A stretch of 64,000 bases of DNA from G965195345 sp965277625 (lineage in GTDB: Bacteria; Pseudomonadota; Gammaproteobacteria; CAKMZV01): the NCBI GenBank assembly GCA_965277625.1, contig OZ255827.1:62001-126000 (forward strand). Direction: 5' to 3'. A model generated the notes under the pieces. The model was not told the DNA's origin. It did not search any database and saw nothing but the letters and a program-made list of their open reading frames with translations. Below are positions 39,255 to 47,310 of this stretch, one piece after another. The first letter of the stretch is position 1. Each line of letters opens with the position of its first letter. The position numbers and the translations under genes are program-made.

Positions 39255-41189
39255 TTAGTACAGGTAAACTGCACCTAGATGGGTGGGTACACCCCAACCT
39301 CTTGCGCCAACAGCAAGGCTATTTCCATTACTGCTTAAGCTCACTGAAATTCCAAAATCAGCACCTTCAGTAGGGTCAGTGGCTTTGATATAGGCTTGAT
39401 GAGCCCAAGCGCCATTAGCAAATTCAAACACATAGGTTGCACCCGCAGCTCGTGTGACATTATCATCTGCGCCTCCAACGCCTGTGGCTGAACCATCTTC
39501 AGCATTAGCACTTACCGCAAGAGTATTTCCATCTGCACTTAAACTCACAGACCCGCCAAATACATCGTTTGCCCCTGTATTTGAGGCTTTGATATACGCT
39601 TGTTGCGACCAGGTGCTAGAGCTGAAGCGAAATACATAGACCGCCCCGGAACCAGAAGCAGTATTATCATCCTGCGCCCCATTAACACCCGTTGATGAGC
39701 CATCCTCAAGATTTGCCCCCACCGCAAGGGTATTACCATCATCGCTTAGATCCACTGAACCACCAAATTGATCCCCCGACCCTGTATTTGAGGCTTTGAT
39801 GTACGCTTGTTGCGACCAAGCGCTAGAGCTGAAGCGGAAGACATACACCGCGCCTGAATGAAGAGAATTATTATCCTGCACCCCATTAATACGCGTTGAT
39901 GAGCCATCCTCACTCCAAGCCCCTACTGCAAGGGTATTGCCATCTGCACTTAAACTCACAGATTGACCAAATCCATCGTCTCCCCCTGTATTTGAGGCTT
40001 TGATATAAGCTTGTTGTGCCCAGATGCTCGAGCTGTAGCGGAATAGATACACCGCGCCTGATTGACCAGAATTATTATCCTGTACACTATTAACACCAGT
40101 TGATGAGCTATCCTCTGTCCGAGAACCCACCGCAAGGGTATTACCATCGGCACTTAAACTCACAGACTCGCCAAAAAAATCAAACGACCCCGTATTTGAA
40201 GCTTTGATGTACGCTTGTTGCGCCCAGGTGCTAGAGCTGAAGCGAAATACATAGACCGCCCCGGAATTAGGAGCAGTATTATCATCCTGCGCCCCATTTA
40301 CACCAGTCGATGATCCATCCTCATTCCAAGCCCCAACCGCAAGAGTATTGCCATCGGCACTTAGACTGATACTCTGACCAAATTGATCGCCCTGCCCTGG
40401 ATTTGAAGCTTTGATATAGGCTTGTTGGGACCACACACCACCAATGCGAATGAATATATACACCGCGCCTGAACCATCTGTAGCAGTACTATCATCCTGC
40501 GCCCCATTTACACCAGTTGATGAGCTTCCCTCATTATGAGCTGCTACAGCTAATGTATTGCCATCACCGCTTAAACTCACATCCCAGCCAAATTCATCAA
40601 GGGCTCCAGGGTTACTCGCTTGCAAACGACCAATCATGCTATTTAGCTGCGCATTGGTCAAGGAGGCTGTATTATGACTGAATGAAGCACCACAAGATGT
40701 TGCGTCGCAAGAAATTACGCCATATTGTGGATTGCTAACTTTTGGGATGTACCGGTGTAAAGCAACAGAAGCTTGCGCTGTGGTCGTTATGATATTGGTG
40801 CTATTTGGGCTAACAACAATACCCGTGGTACTTAAATCCGTAAAACCCAAACCTGTCATGGACTCGCTTTGCAATTGATAACGCGTCGCAGTTGAGACCG
40901 CACTCCAAGCAAAATTAATGGTCTTAACACCAGTGGTCACAGAAAAAGTTCTGCTTGTTGCTGTAGAGGTTGGTGGTGTGTCGCTACTGCTACTGCTACT
41001 ACTACTGCTACTACCGCAAGCAGTCAATAATGCAGATAGCATAACGGTTGCACCTATGGTACCCAACGTGCGTCGATTCACTGTCTTGAAAGCACGAGAG
41101 ATACCACTCTTAAAAGTAAGAATAGATCGACTGACCGCAGACCCTTGAAATAATGAACTGATAGTTAAACTTGATATAAACTTATACAT
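39255..41189 (-). CDS. P7: seven-bladed FG-GAP propeller lipoprotein, no stalk
   Basis: Predicted lipoprotein of 644 residues; MYKF start, lipobox LLTAC with Cys58, then G and a run of Ser. The FN3-like domain resembles that of P1 (SVTTGVKTINFAWSAV) and has a short Cys pair, CDATSC. Seven blades run from about 185; the last has a longer loop (GARGWGVPTHLGAVYLY). It lacks the extra loop in blade 1 that P5, P6 and P8 share, so it stands between the P1-type and P5-type members. No ligand can be named. Confidence 0.88.
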   Translation of the reverse strand: MYKFISSLTISSLFQGSAVSRSILTFKSGISRAFKTVNRRTLGTIGATVMLSALLTACGSSSSSSSSSSDTPPTSTATSRTFSVTTGVKTINFAWSAVSTATRYQLQSESMTGLGFTDLSTTGIVVSPNSTNIITTTAQASVALHRYIPKVSNPQYGVISCDATSCGASFSHNTASLTNAQLNSMIGRLQASNPGALDEFGWDVSLSGDGNTLAVAAHNEGSSSTGVNGAQDDSTATDGSGAVYIFIRIGGVWSQQAYIKASNPGQGDQFGQSISLSADGNTLAVGAWNEDGSSTGVNGAQDDNTAPNSGAVYVFRFSSSTWAQQAYIKASNTGSFDFFGESVSLSADGNTLAVGSRTEDSSSTGVNSVQDNNSGQSGAVYLFRYSSSIWAQQAYIKASNTGGDDGFGQSVSLSADGNTLAVGAWSEDGSSTRINGVQDNNSLHSGAVYVFRFSSSAWSQQAYIKASNTGSGDQFGGSVDLSDDGNTLAVGANLEDGSSTGVNGAQDDNTASGSGAVYVFRFSSSTWSQQAYIKASNTGANDVFGGSVSLSADGNTLAVSANAEDGSATGVGGADDNVTRAAGATYVFEFANGAWAHQAYIKATDPTEGADFGISVSLSSNGNSLAVGARGWGVPTHLGAVYLY

Positions 41190-41257
41190 AATGAGATACT
41201 TATATTTAATTAAATGGTTATTTTAATTTATAAAATCTGAATTTTATAAAATGCACC

Positions 41258-41300
41258 GTGTATTCTATGAAAATATTTATCAATTCGCATAAGTTTTATT
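41258..41300 (-). promoter_or_regulatory. Conserved upstream element of P7
   Basis: The -10-like TAGAAT (41,262-41,267, minus strand) lies 73 bases before the start codon; the upstream box reads ACTTATGCGA. Confidence 0.45.
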
Positions 41301-42327
41301 ATTATTTATGATTAATTTTAATAAATTAACAAAAATTGTTTAATTGAACGTCATATTTCAACATAACTGGCTCAAAAAGCATTACCTAAGCGATGACGGT
41401 ATTAGAAAACTATACTTATGTCCCAACATCTGCTATGAATGATGGTCTATAAGGTTTCATGGCTCAGGAAGCGATCATTTTTTTTGACTGTGAACAATGC
41501 GGCATCTGTTTTTGTCAATCTCTAAGCATTTCAGCATCAGACCCTGTTGAAAAATTAGAGTCTAAAGGTTAATGTATCTATACACCGCTTTGTTTATACA
41601 AGCTTTGATAGGTTTAGAACAAATTAAGTCTGGGCATAGGAAATATTATTCTTAGGAGAGACTGACGAAGTAAAAAAAGAATGATCCGTTACGGATGAGG
41701 ACAAGCCCGATTGGCCGTTCATGGAAGACTACATTAAGTCAGTCAGCCGTAACCTATAGAATCATGATTAAAATCACAGAACGCTAAGTCATACTCAGTT
41801 TGCAAGGATGGTTCAGAAGAGTGTTTCTACCACTTGTGTAAACCTGATGATACTTGATGAGATACCACCTCGACAATCATCATTTAAATTCGTTGCATAG
41901 TGTGAAAGCAACGGCCTAAAGTAGAGAATTTGAATAAATACTTAGGTGATTTTGTACATAGACTTGTTGAATTTAAAATCAATCAAATAGCATTCTATGA
42001 GAGTTCTATCTAATACGACTCACTGCTGTAATTTGATGTCTTAGAGATTCAATTTTAACGACGCTTTATCATTGCAAAAGATTTTGCTTTGATGACTGCT
42101 TTATTGTAGGATTGTTGGATAGAGGCAACAACTTCATCCACTAATGATTCTAATTGTTCAACCTTAATTGTGAATGCTGGTGCTTATAAACAAGTTGCCA
42201 CGGAGATACAAGGAATTGTTCGATCACATCAAATAGTCAATACTCTAATGTTCAATAAACTTTCAACTTGGAAGTCATCCAAGACGTTCAGATGGATACT
42301 GAGTAAGGGTTTAACAGGATACTTATA
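41301..42327 (+). pseudogene. P7-P8 spacer with a long decayed coding relic
   Basis: Close second copy of the P6-P7 spacer, with its own deletions; the part around 42,200-42,220 has lost about 100 bases relative to the other copy. Relic pieces are in the same order and no intact frame is present. The block before the stem-loop runs to 42,327. Confidence 0.5.
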
Positions 42328-42366
42328 AAAAAACTCAGCACCGCCTTTTGCAAGGACGGTGCTGAG
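42328..42366 (-). terminator. Intrinsic terminator of P8
   Basis: Best copy of the family stem-loop: CTCAGCACCG / CGGTGCTGAG followed by TTTTTTTATAAG on the minus strand. Confidence 0.8.
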
Positions 42367-42403
42367 ACAAATAATTTAAGACAAGCACTGTTGTGCTGAA
42401 TTT

Positions 42404-44374
42404 TTAGTACAGATAAACTGCGCCTGCAAAAGTAGCTTCACCAGCGGCGCCTACAGCAAGGCTATTGCCATTACTGCTTAAGCTCACTGAATTCCCCGAA
42501 CGACTCATGGCAGAAGAGCCAGTGGTTTTGATATAGGCTTTTTGAGCCCAAGCACTATTTGCAAATTCAAACACGTAGGTTGCGCCAGAATCACTTGCGG
42601 CATTATCATCTGCACCTCCAACACCTGTGGCTGAACCATCCTCTAAATAAGCACCTACTGCAAGGATATTGCCATCTGCACTCAAACTCAGAGCATAGCC
42701 AAATTCATCGTTCGCCCCCGAATTTGAGGCTTTGATGTACGCTTGTTGTGACCAGGTGCTAGAAGACGTATCGAAACGGAAGACATACACCGCACCTACA
42801 TTAGTAGTACTATTAATAGTAGCAGTAGTAGCAGTACTATCACTCAGGGCCACATTAACACCCGTTGATAAACTACTTTCACGACGAGCTCCCACTGCAA
42901 GTGTGTTGCCATCAGCGTTTAAACTCACAATATAGCCAAATTCATCGCCCCTTTCTGTATTTGAGGCTTTGATGTACGCTTGTTGTGCCCAAGTGCTAGA
43001 ACTGAAGCGGAATAGATAAACCGCACCTGAATCAGAAGAAGCAGTACTATCCTGCACCCCATTAACACCCGTTGATACACCATCTTCACGATTAGCGCCC
43101 ACTGCAAGGGTGTTGCCATCAGCACTTAAACTCACAGATTCACCAAATTGATCATTTGAGTCTGTATTTGAGGCTTTGATATAAGCTTGTTGTGCCCAGG
43201 CGCTCGAGCTAGAGCGGAATACATATACCGCGCCTGAACCGGAAGCAGTACTATCCTGCACCCCATTAACACCCGTTGATGAACCATCTTCACGATTAGC
43301 GCCCACTGCAAGGGTGTTGCCATCAGCACTTAAACTCACAGATTGACCAAACCGATCGCCAGCCCCTGTATTTGAGGCTTTGATGTACGCTTGTTGAGAC
43401 CACACACCACCAGTGCGACTGAATACATACACCGCACCTGAACCAGAAGTAGCAGTACTATCATTCTGAGCCCCATTAACGCCAGTTGATGAGCCACCCT
43501 CACGATCAGCACCCACTGCAAGGGTATTACCATCCGAGCTGAGACTCACAGATTGACCAAATCGATCGTCCGACCCTGTATTAGAAGCTTTAATATAGGC
43601 TTGTTGGGACCACGCACCACCAATGCGACTGAATACATACACAGCGCCTGTAGCAGAAGAGTTAACCGCGCCTGCAGCAGTAGAGTTATTATCATCCTGC
43701 GCCCCATTAATGCCAGTTGCTGTGCTATCCTCAAGATTTGCACTGACCGCAAGGGTATTGCCATCACCGCTTAAACTCACATACCAGCCAAATAGATCGT
43801 TTGCTTCAGCGTTACTCGCTTGTAAACGACCAATCATGCCGTTTAGCTGCGCATTGGTCAAGGAGACCGTATTATGTGAATTAACACAAGATGATGTTGT
43901 AGTACAAGTTCTCACTATATATTGTGGATTTGTAACAGCTGGGATGTACCGGTGTAAGGCAACAGAAGCTTGCGCTGAGGTCACTCCTGTGATATTGGTA
44001 CTATTTGGGCTAACAACAATGCCCGTGGTACTTAAGTCCGTAAAACCAGAACTACCATCAGGATTGCTTTGCAATTGATAACTCGTCGCGGAAGGGATCG
44101 CACTCCAAGAAAAATTAATTGTCTTAATACCAGTGGTCACCGATAAAGTACCACTTGATGTTGAAGTGTCATTACTGCTACTGCTACTGCTGCTGCTACC
44201 ACAAGCAGTCAAAAATGCAGAAAGCATCAAAGTTGCACCAATGGTACCCAAGGTGCGTCGATTCACTGCCTTGAATGTGCGAGATGTTCCACTGATAAAA
44301 GCGAGAGTAGATCGACTGACCACATTCCCTTGTAGCAATGAACTGATAGATGATATAGATAATAACTTATACAT
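42404..44374 (-). CDS. P8: seven-bladed FG-GAP propeller lipoprotein, no stalk
   Basis: Predicted lipoprotein of 656 residues and the outermost array member. Lipobox FLTAC gives Cys58, then G and a Ser run. The FN3-like domain with TCTTTSSC matches P5 and P6 almost base for base. Seven blades start at about 180; blade 7 has SRSGNSVSL in place of the usual FG. Blade 5 carries a Thr-rich insertion (STATTATINSTTNVGAVY). Blades 3 and 4 share long identical DNA stretches. The gene has its own promoter-like element and terminator, so each array member is probably a separate transcription unit. Confidence 0.88.
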   Translation of the reverse strand: MYKLLSISSISSLLQGNVVSRSTLAFISGTSRTFKAVNRRTLGTIGATLMLSAFLTACGSSSSSSSSNDTSTSSGTLSVTTGIKTINFSWSAIPSATSYQLQSNPDGSSGFTDLSTTGIVVSPNSTNITGVTSAQASVALHRYIPAVTNPQYIVRTCTTTSSCVNSHNTVSLTNAQLNGMIGRLQASNAEANDLFGWYVSLSGDGNTLAVSANLEDSTATGINGAQDDNNSTAAGAVNSSATGAVYVFSRIGGAWSQQAYIKASNTGSDDRFGQSVSLSSDGNTLAVGADREGGSSTGVNGAQNDSTATSGSGAVYVFSRTGGVWSQQAYIKASNTGAGDRFGQSVSLSADGNTLAVGANREDGSSTGVNGVQDSTASGSGAVYVFRSSSSAWAQQAYIKASNTDSNDQFGESVSLSADGNTLAVGANREDGVSTGVNGVQDSTASSDSGAVYLFRFSSSTWAQQAYIKASNTERGDEFGYIVSLNADGNTLAVGARRESSLSTGVNVALSDSTATTATINSTTNVGAVYVFRFDTSSSTWSQQAYIKASNSGANDEFGYALSLSADGNILAVGAYLEDGSATGVGGADDNAASDSGATYVFEFANSAWAQKAYIKTTGSSAMSRSGNSVSLSSNGNSLAVGAAGEATFAGAVYLY

Positions 44375-44442
44375 AATGGTTTACTTATATTTAATTAAAT
44401 GGTTAATTTAACTTATAAAAACTGATTTTTATAAAATTCATC

Positions 44443-44480
44443 GCGCATTGTATAAGAGTATTTATAATTTTGCATAAGTT
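44443..44480 (-). promoter_or_regulatory. Conserved upstream element of P8
   Basis: The -10-like TACAAT (44,447-44,452, minus strand) lies 73 bases before the start codon; the upstream box ACTTATGCAA is intact. Confidence 0.5.
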
Positions 44481-44633
44481 TTTAAATAAAATTGCATTAT
44501 GTTATAAAAATAAAAGAATATTCATCCATTACTTTTGACTGATAGCCCAAAAAACACTTTGATGACAGGTGCACCATAACACCCACCTTGCTCATCTCAT
44601 CTGTTTATCGGGTGGTGTACAGTCTTCATTAAA

Positions 44634-44879
44634 TTATGTGTAACGACTCAATGTTGTACGTGAGATATTTAGACTGTTAAAAACTGAATGTCTGAACTTG
44701 TGAACTTGATATAAAGAAGTGTGAATTATTTTTCTACGAAGATTGAGCCAGTTCACGGCGGTGTTTACCAATTTTTTGTTAATCTGCGCAAGACTGAATG
44801 TCAAATCAAACTTCAATCTTTTATCAATTCTACCAATTAACCCTGCCTTTCCATTACAATTTGCCGTACTTGCACTCAT
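44634..44879 (-). pseudogene. Possible recombinase-like HTH remnant at the array edge
   Basis: An 81-codon frame ends in SLNISRTTLSRYT, which resembles the helix-turn-helix end of Hin/resolvase-type recombinases (ISRxTLYRYL). The rest has no recognisable catalytic domain. The remaining sequence from 44,481 to 44,995 shows no gene. This could be chance; the position between the repeated array and the conserved chromosome is why it is listed. Confidence 0.2.
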
Positions 44880-44995
44880 TGTGCACTGGTATTGTCAAGC
44901 GGGTGTTTGAATGATTGAACGACAGCTTGACTATACGACTGAGCAACGCTTATTGCGTTAATCCAATTTCAAAGCATCTATGATAAGAACAATCC

Positions 44996-46597
44996 GTGTC
45001 TGAAAAACATTTCGATTACATCATTGTTGGAGCAGGTTCTGCTGGTTGTGTTTTAGCCAATCGTTTGAGCGAGGGCAATCATTCGGTATTGTTGCTCGAG
45101 GCGGGTGGTAGAGATTGGAATCCTTGGATTCATGTGCCCGTTGGTTACTTTAAAACCATGCACAATCCCAGTACAGATTGGTGTTACAAAACTGAGCCTG
45201 ATCCTGGTATAAACAATCGCCAATTACAGTGGCCTCGCGGTAAGGTGTTGGGTGGGTCCAGCTCAATCAATGGGTTGTTATACGTTCGAGGACAATCACA
45301 AGATTTTGATGAGTGGGCATCTCTCGGCAATAAAAATTGGTCGTATGAAGACGTTCTGCCTTATTTTAAAAAGTCCGAGGACCAACAACGAGGTGCTGAC
45401 CACTATCACGGCACGGGCGGGTATTTAAAAGTATCTGATTTACGCCTCAGACGACCCATTGCAGAAAATTTTATTCAAGCGGCACAGGAGTACGGTATTC
45501 CTCTGAACGAGGATTACAATGGGGCTGACCAAAATGGTGTGGCCTATTTTCAACAAACAGCACATAATGGTTTTCGTTGGAGTACGGCCAAAGGATTTTT
45601 AAAGCCCATAAGTCATCGAAAAAATTTAGAGGTGATCGTGCGCGCCCAGACTTCGCGGGTTTTGTTTGAACACAATAAAGCAATTGGCGTGGAATACCTC
45701 AAAAACAATCAGAAACACACGGTTTACTGCAATAAAGAGGTGATTTTGAGTGCAGGTGCCATTGGAAGCCCACAAATATTAGAATTATCGGGTGTGGGTC
45801 AAGCTAAGGTGTTAGAACCATTGGGCATTCCAATGGTGCATGCCTTGCCTGGTGTTGGTGAAAATTTGCAGGATCATTTGCAAATTCGATTGGTTTTTAA
45901 AACCCACCAGCAGACGCTCAATGATGAATTAAACAGCTGGTTAAAACAAGGCATGGTTGGACTGAAATACCTGTTATTTCGTACGGGTCCAATGACTTTG
46001 GCTGCCAGCCAAGTGGCGATTTTTACCTATTCACAACCCGGTCTTGACCGCCCCGATATACAGTTTCATATGCAACCTTTAAGCGCGGACTCTCCCGGTG
46101 AGGGCGTCCACCCTTTTTCAGCTTTTACAGCTTCTGTTTGTCAACTTAGACCGTACAGCAGAGGACACATCCACATTCATAGCAATGACCCACTAAAACA
46201 TCCACACATCCAAGCAAATTATCTTTCAGATGAGCGCGATTTCCCTGTGGCTATTGGGGGCATTAAGGTGGCGCGAGGCATTGCCCAATCGCCATCGTTG
46301 AAGGATCAAATCTCTGGTGAATACATCCCAGGGGATCAATATCAATCAGATGAAGCCTTATTAGACGCGGCTCGGCAATATAGCCAAACCATTTATCACC
46401 CTGCAGGCACCTGCAAAATGGGATCCGATAAGAACGCCGTGGTGGACGATCATCTCAAAGTACATGGCATTGATCGTTTACGCGTTGTGGATGCTTCCAT
46501 CATGCCGACGATCACCTCGGGCAATACCAATGCACCAACGATCATGATTGCTGAAAAAGCTGCTGATTTGATCAAAATGGATGCAGACAAGTATTGA
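44996..46597 (+). CDS. GMC-family FAD-dependent oxidoreductase (choline dehydrogenase-like)
   Basis: Flavoprotein of 533 residues that should oxidise an alcohol to an aldehyde. The N-terminus has the FAD-binding motif GAGSAGCVLANRLSE with LLLEAG downstream. Both GMC signatures are present: GKVLGGSSSINGLLYVRG and GAIGSPQILELSGVG. The active-site histidine lies in YHPAGTCKMG, followed by the second GMC motif NTNAPTIMIAEKAAD. There is no signal peptide, so it is cytoplasmic. The start is a GTG; the nearest upstream ATG choices are not in frame. BetA-type choline dehydrogenase is one option, but no betB or choline transporter is nearby, so the substrate is left open. Confidence 0.9.
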   Translation: MSEKHFDYIIVGAGSAGCVLANRLSEGNHSVLLLEAGGRDWNPWIHVPVGYFKTMHNPSTDWCYKTEPDPGINNRQLQWPRGKVLGGSSSINGLLYVRGQSQDFDEWASLGNKNWSYEDVLPYFKKSEDQQRGADHYHGTGGYLKVSDLRLRRPIAENFIQAAQEYGIPLNEDYNGADQNGVAYFQQTAHNGFRWSTAKGFLKPISHRKNLEVIVRAQTSRVLFEHNKAIGVEYLKNNQKHTVYCNKEVILSAGAIGSPQILELSGVGQAKVLEPLGIPMVHALPGVGENLQDHLQIRLVFKTHQQTLNDELNSWLKQGMVGLKYLLFRTGPMTLAASQVAIFTYSQPGLDRPDIQFHMQPLSADSPGEGVHPFSAFTASVCQLRPYSRGHIHIHSNDPLKHPHIQANYLSDERDFPVAIGGIKVARGIAQSPSLKDQISGEYIPGDQYQSDEALLDAARQYSQTIYHPAGTCKMGSDKNAVVDDHLKVHGIDRLRVVDASIMPTITSGNTNAPTIMIAEKAADLIKMDADKY

Positions 46598-46632
46598 GCT
46601 GTGTTATTCCCTTGTAAATGTTCGCCTTATCA

Positions 46633-46648
46633 AGCCCAGACTTGGGCT
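46633..46648. other. Short perfect inverted repeat
   Basis: AGCCCA-GACT-TGGGCT, between the GMC gene and the DM13 gene. There is no T-run on the plus strand; four T follow on the minus strand, where no gene needs one. It may be a weak terminator or chance. Confidence 0.25.
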
Positions 46649-46683
46649 AAAATGAAACCAAATAAACAATTTAGGTAAGACTC

Positions 46684-47172
46684 ATGAAAATTGCATTATT
46701 ACTCATATTTGCCATAAGTTTACCCGCCCAAGCAGGTTGGTTGGACGATTTCACGACCGCAGTTGGAGGGCATATTGGCGACATAAAATCTCGCTTTAAA
46801 GACGATGAAATGGTTGAAGGGAAGACGGTGGCGCACGGCATGTTTCGCGATAAAGATCGCGGTCAAGACAGCTTCCATCGTGGTTCAGGGCAAGTTTACA
46901 TCGTAGAAACAGACCAAGGTAAATTTGTTCAGCTTGCCCCTAATTTTGATTCGACGCCCGGCCCAGACTATCATGTTTATGTTTCCAAAGACCGTAATGT
47001 TGATCATGAAGACCGATTTGACTTAAAGAAACAAACCGAGCTTGGTAAATTATCCAAGGGTTCTGGGGCATCTTTTTACCGCCTGCCTGAAGGTGTGGAT
47101 GTGAACTCAGTCACCATTTGGTGCAAAGCATTTGGTGAATTCATCACAAGTGCTGATGTCATGCCTAAGTAA
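46684..47172 (+). CDS. Exported DM13-domain protein
   Basis: Small secreted protein of 162 residues. The signal peptide (MKIALLLIFAISLPAQAG) has a signal-peptidase I site after AQA. The mature part has the DM13 pattern: GKTVAHGMF, a GSGQVYIVE strand, GKFVQLAPNFDSTPGPDYHVYVSKD, and the late VTIWCKAFGEFITSA with a single Cys. DM13 is proposed in the literature to be a redox or electron-transfer domain; its role in bacteria is unclear. A Shine-Dalgarno-like AGGTAAG precedes the ATG. It lies 86 bases after the GMC oxidoreductase on the same strand and could be cotranscribed, which would fit a redox role by inference. Confidence 0.85.
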   Translation: MKIALLLIFAISLPAQAGWLDDFTTAVGGHIGDIKSRFKDDEMVEGKTVAHGMFRDKDRGQDSFHRGSGQVYIVETDQGKFVQLAPNFDSTPGPDYHVYVSKDRNVDHEDRFDLKKQTELGKLSKGSGASFYRLPEGVDVNSVTIWCKAFGEFITSADVMPK

Positions 47173-47200
47173 TAATTATTTATTAGATTAATTGGCGATT

Positions 47201-47226
47201 TTCGCAACGCAAACAACTGTTGCGAA
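47201..47226. terminator. Stem-loop between convergent DM13 and ndh genes
   Basis: Perfect 8-bp stem TTCGCAAC / GTTGCGAA with a 10-base loop, in the gap between two genes that point at each other. No long T-run follows on either strand, so a bidirectional terminator is only possible. Confidence 0.4.
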
Positions 47227-47310
47227 TGAGCTTTCTTTAATGATGAGCTCGTTGCAAACGGCTCGTCTCTTTCAAAAAATGCACCAGTTTTTGATGCAGG
47301 AAATGTCCTG

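Noticed and set aside
1..44500. Insertion sequences or integrative element
   Set aside because: No transposase, integrase, terminal inverted repeats or tRNA attachment site could be seen; the repeats are explained by gene-cassette duplication.
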